DNA from: Ascoidea asiatica
Lineage: Eukaryota; Ascomycota; Saccharomycetes; Ascoideales; Ascoideaceae
Length of the DNA: 64,000 nucleotides
Reading direction: 5' to 3'
Assembly: GCA_001600695.1 (NCBI GenBank)
Contig: BCKQ01000001.1
Location: 2,513,880 to 2,577,879 of the forward strand
Within the stretch, counting starts at the first letter, position 1, and the number at the start of each line of letters is the position of its first letter. The position numbers and the translations under genes are program-made. Below, piece after piece: positions 1-9,760 of this stretch. Under the pieces are notes generated by a model. The model made no database searches. It was given only the letters and a program-made list of their open reading frames with translations, and was not told where the DNA came from.

Positions 1-593
1 GAATTATGCAAAAAAAATTATCTTCATCTTCTCAACTTTTAACAAAAGATTTACCAATTGAATTTTCTCATTTTCTTGATTATTCAAGACATTTAAGATT
101 TGAAGATAAACCTGATTATACCTTTTTAAGAAAAATGTTCAGACAATTATTTGTTAGAGAAAAATATAAATATGATTATGTATTTGATTGGACTATCTTT
201 AAATTTCAATATTCTTTGGCTAATGAAAAGGCTAATAAAACTGTAGGTTATAATGCAGCTTTAAATAATGAATCAAAAAATAATGATAATGCCAATCAAA
301 ATGAACTTTCTCAACAAGCTAATTTACAAGTAACAAATGCTCCTGGTGCAATTGAATGTTTAGGTCAAGAAATTAATTCTAAAAATCCACTTCAAAACAA
401 GTCAGCTAATTCTCCAAGTAGAGAAGCTCTTGCAAAGCTAATTTCCTCGAGAGCAATGGTTTTACCTCCTGACCAGAGTGGTCAAATAAGTTATTTTGAA
501 AAAGGTGTTCCTAGACATTCTCATTTTCCAATCAATGGTGATAAAAAGGTTGATGATTGGATTGAAAATCCATGGGAAGGTAAACCAAAATAA
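1..593 (+). CDS. HRR25: Casein kinase I, C-terminal part (HRR25/CK1-delta type), truncated at left edge
   Basis: This is the C-terminal part of a protein kinase; the reading frame is open to the first base, so the catalytic N-lobe lies outside the window. The visible start matches the end of a CK1 catalytic domain: residues like LRFEDKPDYTFLRKMFRQLF followed by YDYVFDWTIFKF are the signature helix and the FDW segment of the CK1 delta/epsilon class. The Met at base 6 is internal, not the start. After the kinase domain comes a poorly conserved Asn/Gln-rich tail ending in an acidic, Trp-containing segment (DDWIENPWEG). There is no C-terminal Cys pair, so a Yck-type palmitoylated kinase is less likely. 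The known family role is Ser/Thr phosphorylation in DNA repair, vesicle traffic, ribosome maturation and meiosis. HRR25 is the best call; another CK1 paralogue is possible. Confidence 0.8.
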   Translation, partial: IMQKKLSSSSQLLTKDLPIEFSHFLDYSRHLRFEDKPDYTFLRKMFRQLFVREKYKYDYVFDWTIFKFQYSLANEKANKTVGYNAALNNESKNNDNANQNELSQQANLQVTNAPGAIECLGQEINSKNPLQNKSANSPSREALAKLISSRAMVLPPDQSGQISYFEKGVPRHSHFPINGDKKVDDWIENPWEGKPK

Positions 594-716
594 TCAAATT
601 AATTGAATAATAAATTTCAAAAGAATGTATTCGATTCAAAAGAAAAGATTCAACCCGTTTCAACAAAATTACTTAAAAAAAGACAAAATATTTTCAAAGC
701 ATCAAAAAAAGAAAGT

Positions 717-995
717 TTAAAAAGCAATTAAAAAAAGAAGTGCTTGATTTTCTTCCTCGTTACCTTCGTCTTCTTTTTCCTCCTCTAGATCTTTATAATA
801 ATAATCATAATAAACTTTTGGATCAACTAATTTATTTTCTGATTCAATGGAAGACTTAAAAAATGGTATTGAATTCATGAAAATATAAATTTGAAATGGA
901 TTTGGTAAAATTTCAAAACACCTATTCTTAAAACTTATTGGTAGATATTCATTTTCATCTAATTCAAGTAATTGTTTAGCATTATCTTCTTTAAA

Positions 996-1041
<46 letters not shown>

Positions 1042-1317
1042 TTACTATTATTATTATTATTATTAAAATTTATATCTTTTGAATACTTATTTGAATATTT
1101 TCTTTTATTGTTGAATACTATTGAATTGAGAATTATAAAACAAATTACTATATATCACTTCCATTAGAAAATAATCTACAATCTTCCTTCTTCTTATTCT
1201 TATTCTTCTTTTTCTTCTCCTTTTCCATTCTCTTCTTTTATTCTCCTCTCTTTCATATCTAATCAGATATTGATTTATCAACGAAATGAAAATTTCAAAT
1301 CTTTTGTCATCACACAT
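717..1317 (-). CDS. Uncharacterised protein split over two reading frames (possible intron, frameshift or pseudogene)
   Basis: Two open frames overlap on the minus strand. The upstream frame begins with ATG at 1317 and encodes about 70 residues, acidic then very basic (a run of Arg/Lys near residues 26-45), ending at 1105. A second frame is open from about 1154 to the TAA at 717-719. It encodes an Asn tract followed by a segment that looks protein-like rather than random (YLPISFKNRCFEILPNPFQI, then an acidic Glu/Asp tail). The codon use of the second part matches neighbouring genes. The frames differ by one base, with no convincing GTATGT donor or branch site in the overlap. It is therefore either an unrecognised short intron, a real frameshift or a sequence error. 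I do not recognise the family. It is convergent with the casein kinase gene. Confidence 0.35.
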
Positions 1318-1630
1318 TCAGATAGTTTTAATTTTAAAATGTATGTAACAAAAAGCAAATCCCCGTAGAAACGGTATAATGTAGAAAGGTAACTAAATTA
1401 TAGATCTCGCAATTAGTTGGTGCATCCTAAATGGAATATGAACTTGAATCTAAATTTGAATCTAATTTTGGATTTAAAATTATATCTAAAATTCGATAAG
1501 TTACCGATTTTATCACCATACAAATGAAATTCAATATATTGAATATATAAGAACAAAGTTTTTCTCCTTTTCCTCTCCATATTACTTGCTATTATTATCT
1601 CATTGCAAATACTATATAATAAATAACAAA
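1318..1630. other. Intergenic gap, AT-rich, no gene seen
   Basis: This lies between the divergent uncharacterised gene (-) and decayed gene A (+). It contains a run of imperfect repeats built on TTGAATCTAAA around 1439-1497. A pyrimidine-rich stretch (TTTTTCTCCTTTTCCTC) lies at about 1559-1575, just before the Met codon at 1631, as in a yeast promoter. Nothing else is recognisable. Confidence 0.4.
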
Positions 1631-2344
1631 ATGAGTGTGGATAATTTAAGAAAACTTAGAAATATATTTGATTATATAAATAGATCAGAAAGAAATAATC
1701 GGAATATCTCTGTAAATGGAATTTCAAGAAATATTTCATCAAATTCAAATCCAACTTTATTTTCAAATTTAACTAATACAAGACAAGAAAGTTTTGAAAT
1801 ATATGATATGTGAATTTATGAAATCAAAGAAATATTGAATGTAAAAATGGCACTGAATGTTATTCAATAATTAGAAAAAGTATAATCAATTACAGTTTTA
1901 AAAAAATTAAAGAAGTTATAATAAATATTAATAAAAAAATTTATTCAAAAAGATTTATATTAAAATGTTTAAAAAAATATCAATATTTCCAATTTTTTTA
2001 ATATTATTTTTCATTATTGTTTTTTATTGATGAATGATTTTTTAATTTTTATTTTAAAATGTTTTCGAAATTTATTTATTTTTCTCATAATTTTATTTTT
2101 TCTCATAATTTGTTTTTTTCTAATATTTTTAGGTATTTTACCTATCATTAGTACAATATTTACTGGAATTTGAACAATTTATTATTTATCGAATAGATTA
2201 AAACATTTTGGAAATATTATTATTTCAGATAGCAATGGTATCGAAAGTTTTTCAAACAATACAAATATTATTAATGAAGAAAAATTCGTTGATAATTTGC
2301 ATTCAAAAAAAACATTATCACCAACTCCTTCTCGTTCTCCATAA
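1631..2344 (+). pseudogene. Decayed gene A: soluble N-part, basic middle, hydrophobic segment, broken by stops and frameshifts
   Basis: ATG at 1631 opens a 60-codon protein-like frame (MSVDNLRKLRNIFDYINRSE...) ending in TGA at 1811-1813. Reading on, protein-like pieces continue in changing frames: a Lys/Ile-rich piece (about 1840-1990), a hydrophobic piece (FPIFLILFFIIVFY), and a last piece from about 2130 with another hydrophobic stretch and a Ser/Pro C-terminus (KTLSPTPSRSP) ending in TAA at 2342-2344. Several stops are TGA at positions where Trp would fit. The sequence TTTTTTCTAATATTTTTAG just before 2132 resembles a 3' splice site, so part of the disruption could be an intron. I do not recognise the family; it could be a membrane protein. 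Pseudogene is the favoured reading, an intron-containing gene the alternative. Confidence 0.3.
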
Positions 2345-2603
2345 AAAGATCAATAGGTCATTGAATCCGGTGATTTGGTGTTATAAGTTACGGTAATCGG
2401 ATATCACTTAATAGAGTGGTTCATACTATACCCGACAACCGAAAAAGAAAAAATAATTATATTATCAGTCAATTCAATTAATTTTATTATAAAAAAATGT
2501 TATAAAAGTTTTCTAATTAATATTTAAATATATATATTTGTTATAAATAGAAAAGACGAATTGTATAAAATACATAGGAATAAAACACATAAAGATAAGC
2601 ATA

Positions 2604-3153
2604 ATGGCTACCGGCCATATTAAAAAAAATCCTATAGATTATTTTTTAAAAATGATAAATATTTTATTCAGAAAAAAAATAAAAGAATCAATAATCATGA
2701 AAATAATAATCACAATAATAATGAGAATATATTATTAAGAGATACAAACTAATCAATAAACAATATAAATCTATGTGATTTTTTTGTAGATGATAATGAT
2801 GATTATGAAGATGACAACGAAGATAAAATGGTTATTAAAGTTGGAGATAGAGTTTTCGTCAAAATTGAATCATATCCACCATTGCCAGAAATGGTACTTT
2901 CCAAACATTTTAAAGTTCTTAAAGAAAAAGAAGTTAATTTAAATTTAAATAACAGAAAATATATTTTATTATATATTAAAAATAATAAATGTTGGGGTAA
3001 TATAATTGTGAAATTTTGACAGATGATTTAATTTTAAAATATATAAAAGAAAATAAAAGAAAAAATCATCAATCAACAAAAGTTTTTGAGGATGCAAAAT
3101 ATTTTAAAACTTTAACTAAATTTTCATTATTCAAAAAAATAATAAAAATTTAA
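2604..3153 (+). pseudogene. Decayed PWWP-domain gene (Ioc4/Pdp-like), two frameshifts and one stop
   Basis: ATG at 2604 opens a frame that is lost at a run of eight A near 2672-2679. The protein-like sequence continues one frame over through an Asn/His tract, an in-frame TAA near 2749-2751 and an acidic linker. It then reaches VGDRVFVKIESYPPLPEMVL (from 2837), which matches a PWWP domain N-terminus (GDxVxAKxxGYPxWPAMV) with the hallmark Trp-Pro replaced by Leu-Pro. After WGNIIVKF the frame breaks at a run of four T (3014-3017) and continues in the next frame to a TAA at 3151-3153. PWWP domains bind methylated histone tails and DNA, as in yeast Ioc4. Both frame breaks equal one missing base in a homopolymer, so sequencing error must be excluded, but the TAA and the lost Trp support real decay. 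Confidence 0.45.
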
Positions 3154-3250
3154 AGATATTTTAATTCTCTTTACTATATATTGATACTTTTTTATTACTT
3201 TATTTCTCCTTTTCTTTATTTCTTCATTATTTATTATTTATTATTTTATT

Positions 3251-3330
3251 GTTTTATTGTTTTATTGTTTTATTGTTTTATTGTTTTATTGTTTTATTGT
3301 TTTATTGTTTTATTGTTTTATTGTTTTATA
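3251..3330. repeat. Tandem array of an 8-bp unit GTTTTATT, ten copies
   Basis: Nine units of GTTTTATT follow each other without interruption, and a tenth ends in GTTTTATA at 3330. It is a simple microsatellite in a gene-free gap, probably variable in length between strains. Confidence 0.9.
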
Positions 3331-3392
3331 ACGTTTTAATTCTTCTTCTATTATATCATATTATATTAATAAGCTACTTTTTGTTTTGTAGA

Positions 3393-3486
3393 GCAATTTT
3401 GCACAAGTTTTTTTTTTGATAAGTGGAGGCCTAACTGACAGACCCTTAGGACTCCGGTTAAAAAAAAAAAACTTATGCAAAATTGC
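3393..3486. repeat. Long inverted repeat, about 25-bp arms with a 44-nt centre
   Basis: The left arm (3393-3417) reads GCAATTTTGCACAAG followed by T10. The right arm (3462-3486) is its reverse complement, with one mismatch (ACAAG against ATAAG). The centre is GC-richer and has its own short palindrome (CCTAA ... TTAGG). It could be a transcribed hairpin, a convergent terminator-like element or a remnant of a small foldback element. Confidence 0.75.
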
Positions 3487-4007
3487 CCTTGTAGTGAGTG
3501 AAGAACCCAAAAGGGAAAAGACCCTTAAAAAACATAGGAATTGAATGTACTAGTCAAAGGAATAGGAATAAGAATAAGAAGCTGTAAACGAAAATTAGCA
3601 AGGCACCCTTCCACCCTTTGTCTACAAATAGAACAAAGGAAAAGAAGCAGCAGCTTTAATTTTATATTCAGTTATCATTTCTTCTTCTTCTTCTTCTTCT
3701 ACTTTTGCTGCTTGTGAATCAGTGCACCTGAGAGATATCTCAGCCATTTGATCACTCTTCGCCCGCCACTCCGTGCAGTCTACCCGCAAGAGAAGGATAA
3801 TAGACCAGACGGGGGAACAGACCACGGCTGAAGAAATAAATCTCCCCTAAAAAAACAGAATATTTACTGACTACCATTTAATCTTATTCAAGAATTTATT
3901 CAACAATTAACTTAATATATTCTATATTTTCATATCTAACCTAATTTAATTCAAATATCAGAATATCAAAATATTAAAAATTAAAAAATAATTTAAATAT
4001 TGCATTT

Positions 4008-4115
4008 ATGCCCCTTTTTACCCATTTTTCAGGATCTAATTCCAATAATAGAACTAGAAAATCAACTTCTGCTTCAACTTCCCCCTTAAATTTAATATTG
4101 AGTAAAACTAAGTGA
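4008..4115 (+). CDS. Small Ser/Thr/Asn-rich open frame of 35 codons, doubtful
   Basis: ATG at 4008 to TGA at 4113-4115 encodes a 35-residue Ser-rich basic peptide (part: SNSNNRTRKSTSASTSP). Its codon choice (TCT, TCA, AAT, AGA) is that of real genes here. TTTTTCAG, just before GGATCT, could also be a 3' splice site, which would make this the last exon of something decayed. There is no homology I can name and no further support. Confidence 0.15.
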   Translation: MPLFTHFSGSNSNNRTRKSTSASTSPLNLILSKTK

Positions 4116-4907
4116 GGGCACACCATTGATAATTGAGAGCACATTTATCCTCATAGCGGTGCAATAATACTTGTTTAGATAATTTAAGGCTGTAAATTAG
4201 AAAATGATAAAACTATTATTCTCAACCGGACAACGGAATATTGCATCCGTAGTATCTTATTTCCCACAAAAACTTTTAGGTCCTCTAAAAAAAAAAGAAG
4301 AGAAATCTCTATTAAATTTTCAATTGATATTTCATTATCAGAAATCTTTTTATTATTTAATTTATTTTTAAAAAAAATTAGGCGCTACAAAATTTATCTC
4401 TTAAACAGTGAAATGTGTTCCACTGAGATTTTTTTTGTGCTCTTATTGAAGTGCTGTAAAATGCGAAGCTTTGTAGAAATAGAACAAAACAATAACGCAT
4501 AACTCGCCACATCAATTTTACTTGCCATTTGCATTGACAAGTGGCTTTATCAAAATTAACACCCAAAAAAGGGGGTTGAGTATTTGTCAAAACTACAATT
4601 ATTTAAATAGTCACATGATTTTAATTCGACTTGAATTTGGCTATTCCAGTGAAAATTTCTATCGTAGAGCACTCGGACATAAAAATGTTTATTAGCTTTA
4701 GTATCGCTGTTAAGTATTGGAGAAACACGAGCAGCAACAGTTCGTTTCCTAGTTAATGAAACGTGACTTAGAATTAACTCTTTTTTTATTCATAATAAAC
4801 GGTTTAATAATTATTTTTTTTTTACTAAACTTCAACTCAAAAAGGTTCAATTAGATCAATATTAATATTATAAGAAGATTAATTAAATAAGCTAAATAAC
4901 TTGAATA

Positions 4908-5276
4908 ATGAAAGGAAAAGTTAGAATAAGATTAGCTAGATTTGGTAGATCTCATTCTCCAGTTTTCAATATTGTTGTTGCAAATGCTAGATCTGCAAGA
5001 GATTCAAAACCAATAGAAGTTTTAGGAACTTATAATCCAATAGCTTCCCACTTACAAAAATCTTTTTTAAAAAAAGGTGTTAAGCCTATAAAGGAAATCC
5101 ATCTAGATTTCAACAAAACAAAATACTGGATTGGTGTTGGCGCTCAACCAACAGATATTGTAACAAGATTACTAACTAAAGCAAATATATTAACTGATGA
5201 CTGGAAAACTTTCACAATCCCTGATCATATTCTTGATCGCAAAGTGATTATACCTGCAAAATTAGTATCGGAATAG
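4908..5276 (+). CDS. MRPS16: Mitochondrial small-subunit ribosomal protein bS16m
   Basis: This 122-residue protein matches the S16 family over its whole length. The N-terminus [20 protein letters not shown] is the S16 signature (VRIRLxRxGRxxxPxYxIVV), followed by an IEVLGTYNP segment typical of S16. The length is close to that of yeast Mrps16 (about 121 residues). It is part of the 37S mitochondrial ribosomal subunit and works in the matrix. No separate cleavable presequence is visible; the family often imports through its own basic N-terminus. The start is the only ATG before the S16 core. The gene is convergent with RPA135, with 186 bases between stop codons. Confidence 0.95.
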   Translation: MKGKVRIRLARFGRSHSPVFNIVVANARSARDSKPIEVLGTYNPIASHLQKSFLKKGVKPIKEIHLDFNKTKYWIGVGAQPTDIVTRLLTKANILTDDWKTFTIPDHILDRKVIIPAKLVSE

Positions 5277-5462
5277 TTTCATTAATTATAGTAATCAAAT
5301 GACTATAATATTTCAATGATTCAGTAATTTTAGTGTTTTAGTTTTTCAAAAAACGAGAAAAACAATTGTATATATTTAAAAAAAAATACTAAATTATCTA
5401 TAAAATTTATATTAAATACAATTATGTTTCTCATATAATACTTATAAATCATAATTTATAAC

Positions 5463-8400
5463 TCATTTAGGAATAACCCCATATCGTAATCTAATTCCCA
5501 TTGCTGCTAATTCAGAATCAAGATATTTCAAAACAAATGGTATTCCAATTGTAACTGTATTTTCTCCTCCAATAAATTTATTTCCTTGTCCATCTTCCCA
5601 AACACTTGCATCATCAACTCCTATACTACTCGGCATAGAACTTGAATTTAATTGTTTTGAACATCTTCTACATCTTACACTTGCATGAGCACCTATTCTT
5701 GGTACTGATGTTTGTGTTGTTAATATTGATCCACAAGAACGACAAATTGAAGTTTGGGTATAATCTGAACAATTTAATAATCGATCTTGTAATAAAAATG
5801 CTGTACCATGCCCAATTAAAGCATCTCTTTCCATTTCTCCAACACGAATACCTCCACTTCTTTTACGTCCTTTAACAGGTTGCATTGTTAATGAATTAAC
5901 AGGTCCTGTAGATCTAACTTGAAATTTATCATTAACCATATGACGCAATCTTTGATAATAAACAACTCCAATATATATATCTGCTCTTAATTCTTCTCCT
6001 GAAACACCTGAATACATAGGCTCATTTCCATGATAATTAAATCCTGATTTTAATAATTGTTCTCCAAAATAATCTGCTGGTGTATCTGATTCACTAAATT
6101 GCCATGGTGTTGCATCTTGTGCAAGACCCTGCAAACTACCAACCTTTCCTGCTAATGATTCAACAAACATACCAATTGTCATACGTGAAGGAAAAGCATG
6201 AGGATTAATTATAACATCTGGCTGCATACCACTTTCACTAAATGGCATATCAATTGTTGGCCACCTTCTAGAACAAGTACCTTTTTGTCCATGTCTTGAT
6301 GAAAATTTATCTCCAATTTGTGTATGACGAGGAATTCTATATTTAATTGAAATTTGTTGTGATTCTTGATTATTATCTTCACCGATTAATTTAACTTCAT
6401 CAATATATGCAGCTTCAGTCGAGTGATATGTTTTTATTTTAGTTTTTCCATATACATCATCATAAAATGCTAAAATTGGATCTCCTTCATTTACCATTAC
6501 TCCAATTAAAGGTAAACCATCTGCATCTAATTTTTCTCTCCAATTTTCTGGCCATGAGTCATTACCAAATCCAAAATGTTGAGTTATAGGATCTCCTTTA
6601 TTTCTATCTCTTGATAAATCAACTTTTTCAACTTTATATACAGATCCATAAGCAAATCCTCTTTCATCTGCTGATTTATTAACAATCATCGCATCATCCA
6701 TATCATATCCAGTATATGCAATAACTGCAACAACTGCATTCGTTCCATTAGGGAAATTATCCATAGCATATTCATCGTAGGCTTTAGTTTTCACTATTGG
6801 ACTTTGACCAGATTGTAATTTATATAATTTATTATCTGATCTATGAACCAATGCAGTACCAGGTGTTCCCATTGTTTGTTTACCCATCTGGCATTGATAC
6901 ATATTACGCGGAGATTGATTAAAATCAGAAAAGGGAGTAAGATTTGCTAGAATTGACAAGATATTAGTTGGTGAATATTCAACGTGTGTATGAACATTTT
7001 TTTCAATTTCTTCTGGAGTTACTGCTACATCCATATATACTTGTTCAAAAGATCCAAGGACATCTGGCTTATCTAAAGGAAGATAACGTACAGGTCTAGT
7101 AAATCTAGCTCGACCACCAAATAAAAATAATCCCGGGTATTGACCCTTTGTTGAAGGTGGAACATAACCAATTTCTAAATTTAAAGGAATTCCATGAGTT
7201 TTACTTACTTTCCAAAATCTTAAAACTTCTGCAATATGTTTTGCATCTTTAAAAGAGCACCATCCCATGATTTTACCATCAAGTTGAACACAACAAACAT
7301 GGGGTCCTGCACCATGAGAATGTGATGGATAAACACCCAATAAACTTAAAGCTTCCGGGACTTTTGATGAATCACAATTTTCCGTAGTTACTACACATTT
7401 ATGGGATAAATGATTTAACAACCCACATGGAGATCCATCAGGAGTATGTACTGGGCAAAGAAAACCCCAAGAATCAGGCAATAATTTACGAACAGTAGTA
7501 GTTTTTAATTGAGCAAAAAAAGAACCTCTATGCACCATTCTAAAATGTGAAATGAAACGGTAAAAGTTAATTTTTTCTGCAACAACTGTATAACCAGAAA
7601 TTTGTTGTAAATCTAAACCTGACTGTGATACCAAATTACCTGTAGATAAGAAATACTGTAATTTTTGACCAATATTTTCATTCATTCTACTGAATATTTT
7701 ATGAATATATTTTGGATCATCAAAACTAACAGATTTCTGTCTCATTATATCTGAATCAATTTGTAATTTAAAATTGGCTAAATACTCTTCGATTTTCTCT
7801 TTAATTATCATACCATAAAGAAATCCTCCTAATAAAATTTCTTGATGCTGAGCACTATCTGGATTATCAGCTGCACAATCCCCTGATGCTAGAGTATATA
7901 ATTTTCTTATCATAAAAAGCAATAATTTGAATTTATCTTTATTGTCTTTTAGATGTACAAGAACAATTTTTCTCAAAAGTAATTCACCCACTTCAATATC
8001 AGATATATCTCTAGTTGCATTTAAAGCAACTCTAAACTTGTCACCTAAATGAGCTAGAGTTTGTTTTCGTGTATATAAATTATAAGATTTATAAGTTCTT
8101 AGTAAAATTTCTAAACGATCAGTTAAAAATGAATTTGAAGTATCTAGACCTACAATGCCATCAAAAATTTGACGATCATTAGTTTCAACTAAAGCTTTTA
8201 ATATCATCATAACTGGAATTAAATATTCATTTTTTCTCCAAGCAAACCTAAAAGTTACATTACCATCTTTTAAGAAATGTAAAACATTTGATTGAGAAGA
8301 CTCATCGGGTCTAACACATCTGATTGAAAGACCAAATTTAGTATAATAGGCATCTCTATTTGCAAAAGATGGACGAATAATAGCCATTGGATGATTACGA

Positions 8401-8969
8401 CGTGGTACAATTAACATACGAATAATTTTTTCTATACCATTTACAATAAAGTAACCACCTAATTCATCACTTTCTTCTCGAAACTTTACTAATTCATCAG
8501 GAGGGGAAGTTTCAAGATGGCATCTATTAGTTTTTAACATGATTGGAATTTGACCAGCTTCTCTTGTTTCAAAAAATTCTTCACCGTCATTTACAGAATA
8601 ACAAACTTTTAATAATAATCTTCCTCTATAAGTTGTATGTCTTTCACGACATTCAGCAGGATATATTCTTCTATTTACAGAAACATGATCAGTTTGAGGT
8701 ACTGCGGGTTTTACTAATTGAACAGATTCTACTCTTAATTTTAATTTGTTTGCAGGTTGAGCAGGATCTCTATTATCAAAAATTGAAATAGATCCAATAT
8801 CCTTTACAGCTAAATTGAGTAATCCTATATTTGATGAATCAGTTAGAGCATTAAAGGAACCAATATGTGGCTGTACAGCAGCTTTTAAATCAGGAAACGA
8901 ACTATTATTATCCTTTGGGGGATTTTGAAATCGCTTTGTTGTTTCAAGAGTTGTGAATTTGACAGTCAT
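5463..8969 (-). CDS. RPA135: RNA polymerase I second-largest subunit (Rpa135)
   Basis: This 1168-residue protein is the beta-like subunit of RNA polymerase I, which transcribes rDNA in the nucleolus. Subfamily features include an N-terminal PHIGSFNAL segment and RMLIVPRRNHPMA in the lobe. The general beta-subunit landmarks also appear in order: CPVHTPDGSPCGLLNHL, the hybrid-binding GDKFSSRHGQKGTCSR, and GGIRVGEMERDALIGHG near the C-terminus. After that comes a C-terminal zinc site (CRSCG ... CRRCSK). The length is close to that of the S. cerevisiae protein (about 1200). Rpb2 and Rpc128 would show different lobe sequences and lack the PHIGSFN start. A poly-T tract lies about 90 bases upstream. 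I found no CTG codon anywhere in the gene. Confidence 0.97.
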   Translation of the reverse strand: MTVKFTTLETTKRFQNPPKDNNSSFPDLKAAVQPHIGSFNALTDSSNIGLLNLAVKDIGSISIFDNRDPAQPANKLKLRVESVQLVKPAVPQTDHVSVNRRIYPAECRERHTTYRGRLLLKVCYSVNDGEEFFETREAGQIPIMLKTNRCHLETSPPDELVKFREESDELGGYFIVNGIEKIIRMLIVPRRNHPMAIIRPSFANRDAYYTKFGLSIRCVRPDESSQSNVLHFLKDGNVTFRFAWRKNEYLIPVMMILKALVETNDRQIFDGIVGLDTSNSFLTDRLEILLRTYKSYNLYTRKQTLAHLGDKFRVALNATRDISDIEVGELLLRKIVLVHLKDNKDKFKLLLFMIRKLYTLASGDCAADNPDSAQHQEILLGGFLYGMIIKEKIEEYLANFKLQIDSDIMRQKSVSFDDPKYIHKIFSRMNENIGQKLQYFLSTGNLVSQSGLDLQQISGYTVVAEKINFYRFISHFRMVHRGSFFAQLKTTTVRKLLPDSWGFLCPVHTPDGSPCGLLNHLSHKCVVTTENCDSSKVPEALSLLGVYPSHSHGAGPHVCCVQLDGKIMGWCSFKDAKHIAEVLRFWKVSKTHGIPLNLEIGYVPPSTKGQYPGLFLFGGRARFTRPVRYLPLDKPDVLGSFEQVYMDVAVTPEEIEKNVHTHVEYSPTNILSILANLTPFSDFNQSPRNMYQCQMGKQTMGTPGTALVHRSDNKLYKLQSGQSPIVKTKAYDEYAMDNFPNGTNAVVAVIAYTGYDMDDAMIVNKSADERGFAYGSVYKVEKVDLSRDRNKGDPITQHFGFGNDSWPENWREKLDADGLPLIGVMVNEGDPILAFYDDVYGKTKIKTYHSTEAAYIDEVKLIGEDNNQESQQISIKYRIPRHTQIGDKFSSRHGQKGTCSRRWPTIDMPFSESGMQPDVIINPHAFPSRMTIGMFVESLAGKVGSLQGLAQDATPWQFSESDTPADYFGEQLLKSGFNYHGNEPMYSGVSGEELRADIYIGVVYYQRLRHMVNDKFQVRSTGPVNSLTMQPVKGRKRSGGIRVGEMERDALIGHGTAFLLQDRLLNCSDYTQTSICRSCGSILTTQTSVPRIGAHASVRCRRCSKQLNSSSMPSSIGVDDASVWEDGQGNKFIGGENTVTIGIPFVLKYLDSELAAMGIRLRYGVIPK

Positions 8970-9760
8970 TTTTTAATTGATTAGTTATTGATTAATCTGG
9001 GAGAAAATCTTAACTTCTTATAAAAAAAATGTTGACCAAATAAAAAACTGAAAGCTTTTTTTTTTTTTTTTTTTTTTTTAAACTTTTTTGGTAATATGTT
9101 GACAAAGAGTAAATTATTTTGAAATTTAATTTTGGCTAACAAAAAAAATTTAAAAAATCAATAAATTAAATTTAAAATTTTCAGATTCAAACGGGTAACA
9201 CATTTTAATATTATAAAAAGATAACTTTAATGTGAGAATTAAGAAAACCCAGAAAAACGGACTCAAAACTAAAATCTAAAGTTCAATTTAAACTCAATTT
9301 TTAAATGATTAATCGAAGTCAAAGTCAGTTGAATAAAAATTACAATAAGCATTACTTTTTTGCTTAAAGTACAAAATCAAGTTAACTATCTTACTGAATG
9401 GAATTTAAAGTATTAATATGATAATATAATATTTAGATGTGAGAGATTCAATTGAAGAGACAAAAAAAAAAGCCAAGGCAAGGCTGAACAAGACAAATGA
9501 ATTTAGAAAAAAAAGGAGAAGGATATTTCTTTTTTTTAAAATAGTAACTATATTTCATTGAGAAAAAATTCGGATAAGATGTTAATAAAGTTAAATTGAA
9601 ATTAATATTAAAATGAGTTATAATTTTGAAAAATCAGAAAAGATAGAAACAGAACAAAGGCAAAAAGGAAATGATAATAATTAGAAAACTTAGAATAATT
9701 TAAGTTAGTCAAATAATTTAAATTATTTGAGTTAATTTTATAATCAATACCAATAGATAA
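8970..9760. other. Intergenic gap: RPA135 promoter and tropomyosin 3' flank, with a 24-T tract
   Basis: The region is AT-rich with no gene. A T24 tract at 9056-9079 lies about 90 bases upstream of the RPA135 start and is a likely nucleosome-depleting promoter element. The rest towards 9760 is the downstream flank of the tropomyosin gene. I could not see a clear PAC or RRPE element. Confidence 0.5.

Larger units (their letters stand above)
3154..4907. other. Intergenic gap of 1.75 kb upstream of MRPS16: repeat, hairpin and a GC-rich patch
   Basis: No convincing gene is present. The gap holds an 8-bp tandem array (3251-3330), a long inverted repeat (3393-3486), a GC-rich patch (about 3600-3840) containing a CTT microsatellite, and a 35-codon open frame (4008-4115). 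A second mixed-composition patch (about 4370-4760) just upstream of MRPS16 includes a CACATG at about 4613 and probably acts as the promoter region. Minus-strand open frames at 3622-3825 and 4378-4590 look like chance frames in GC-richer DNA. Confidence 0.5.
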
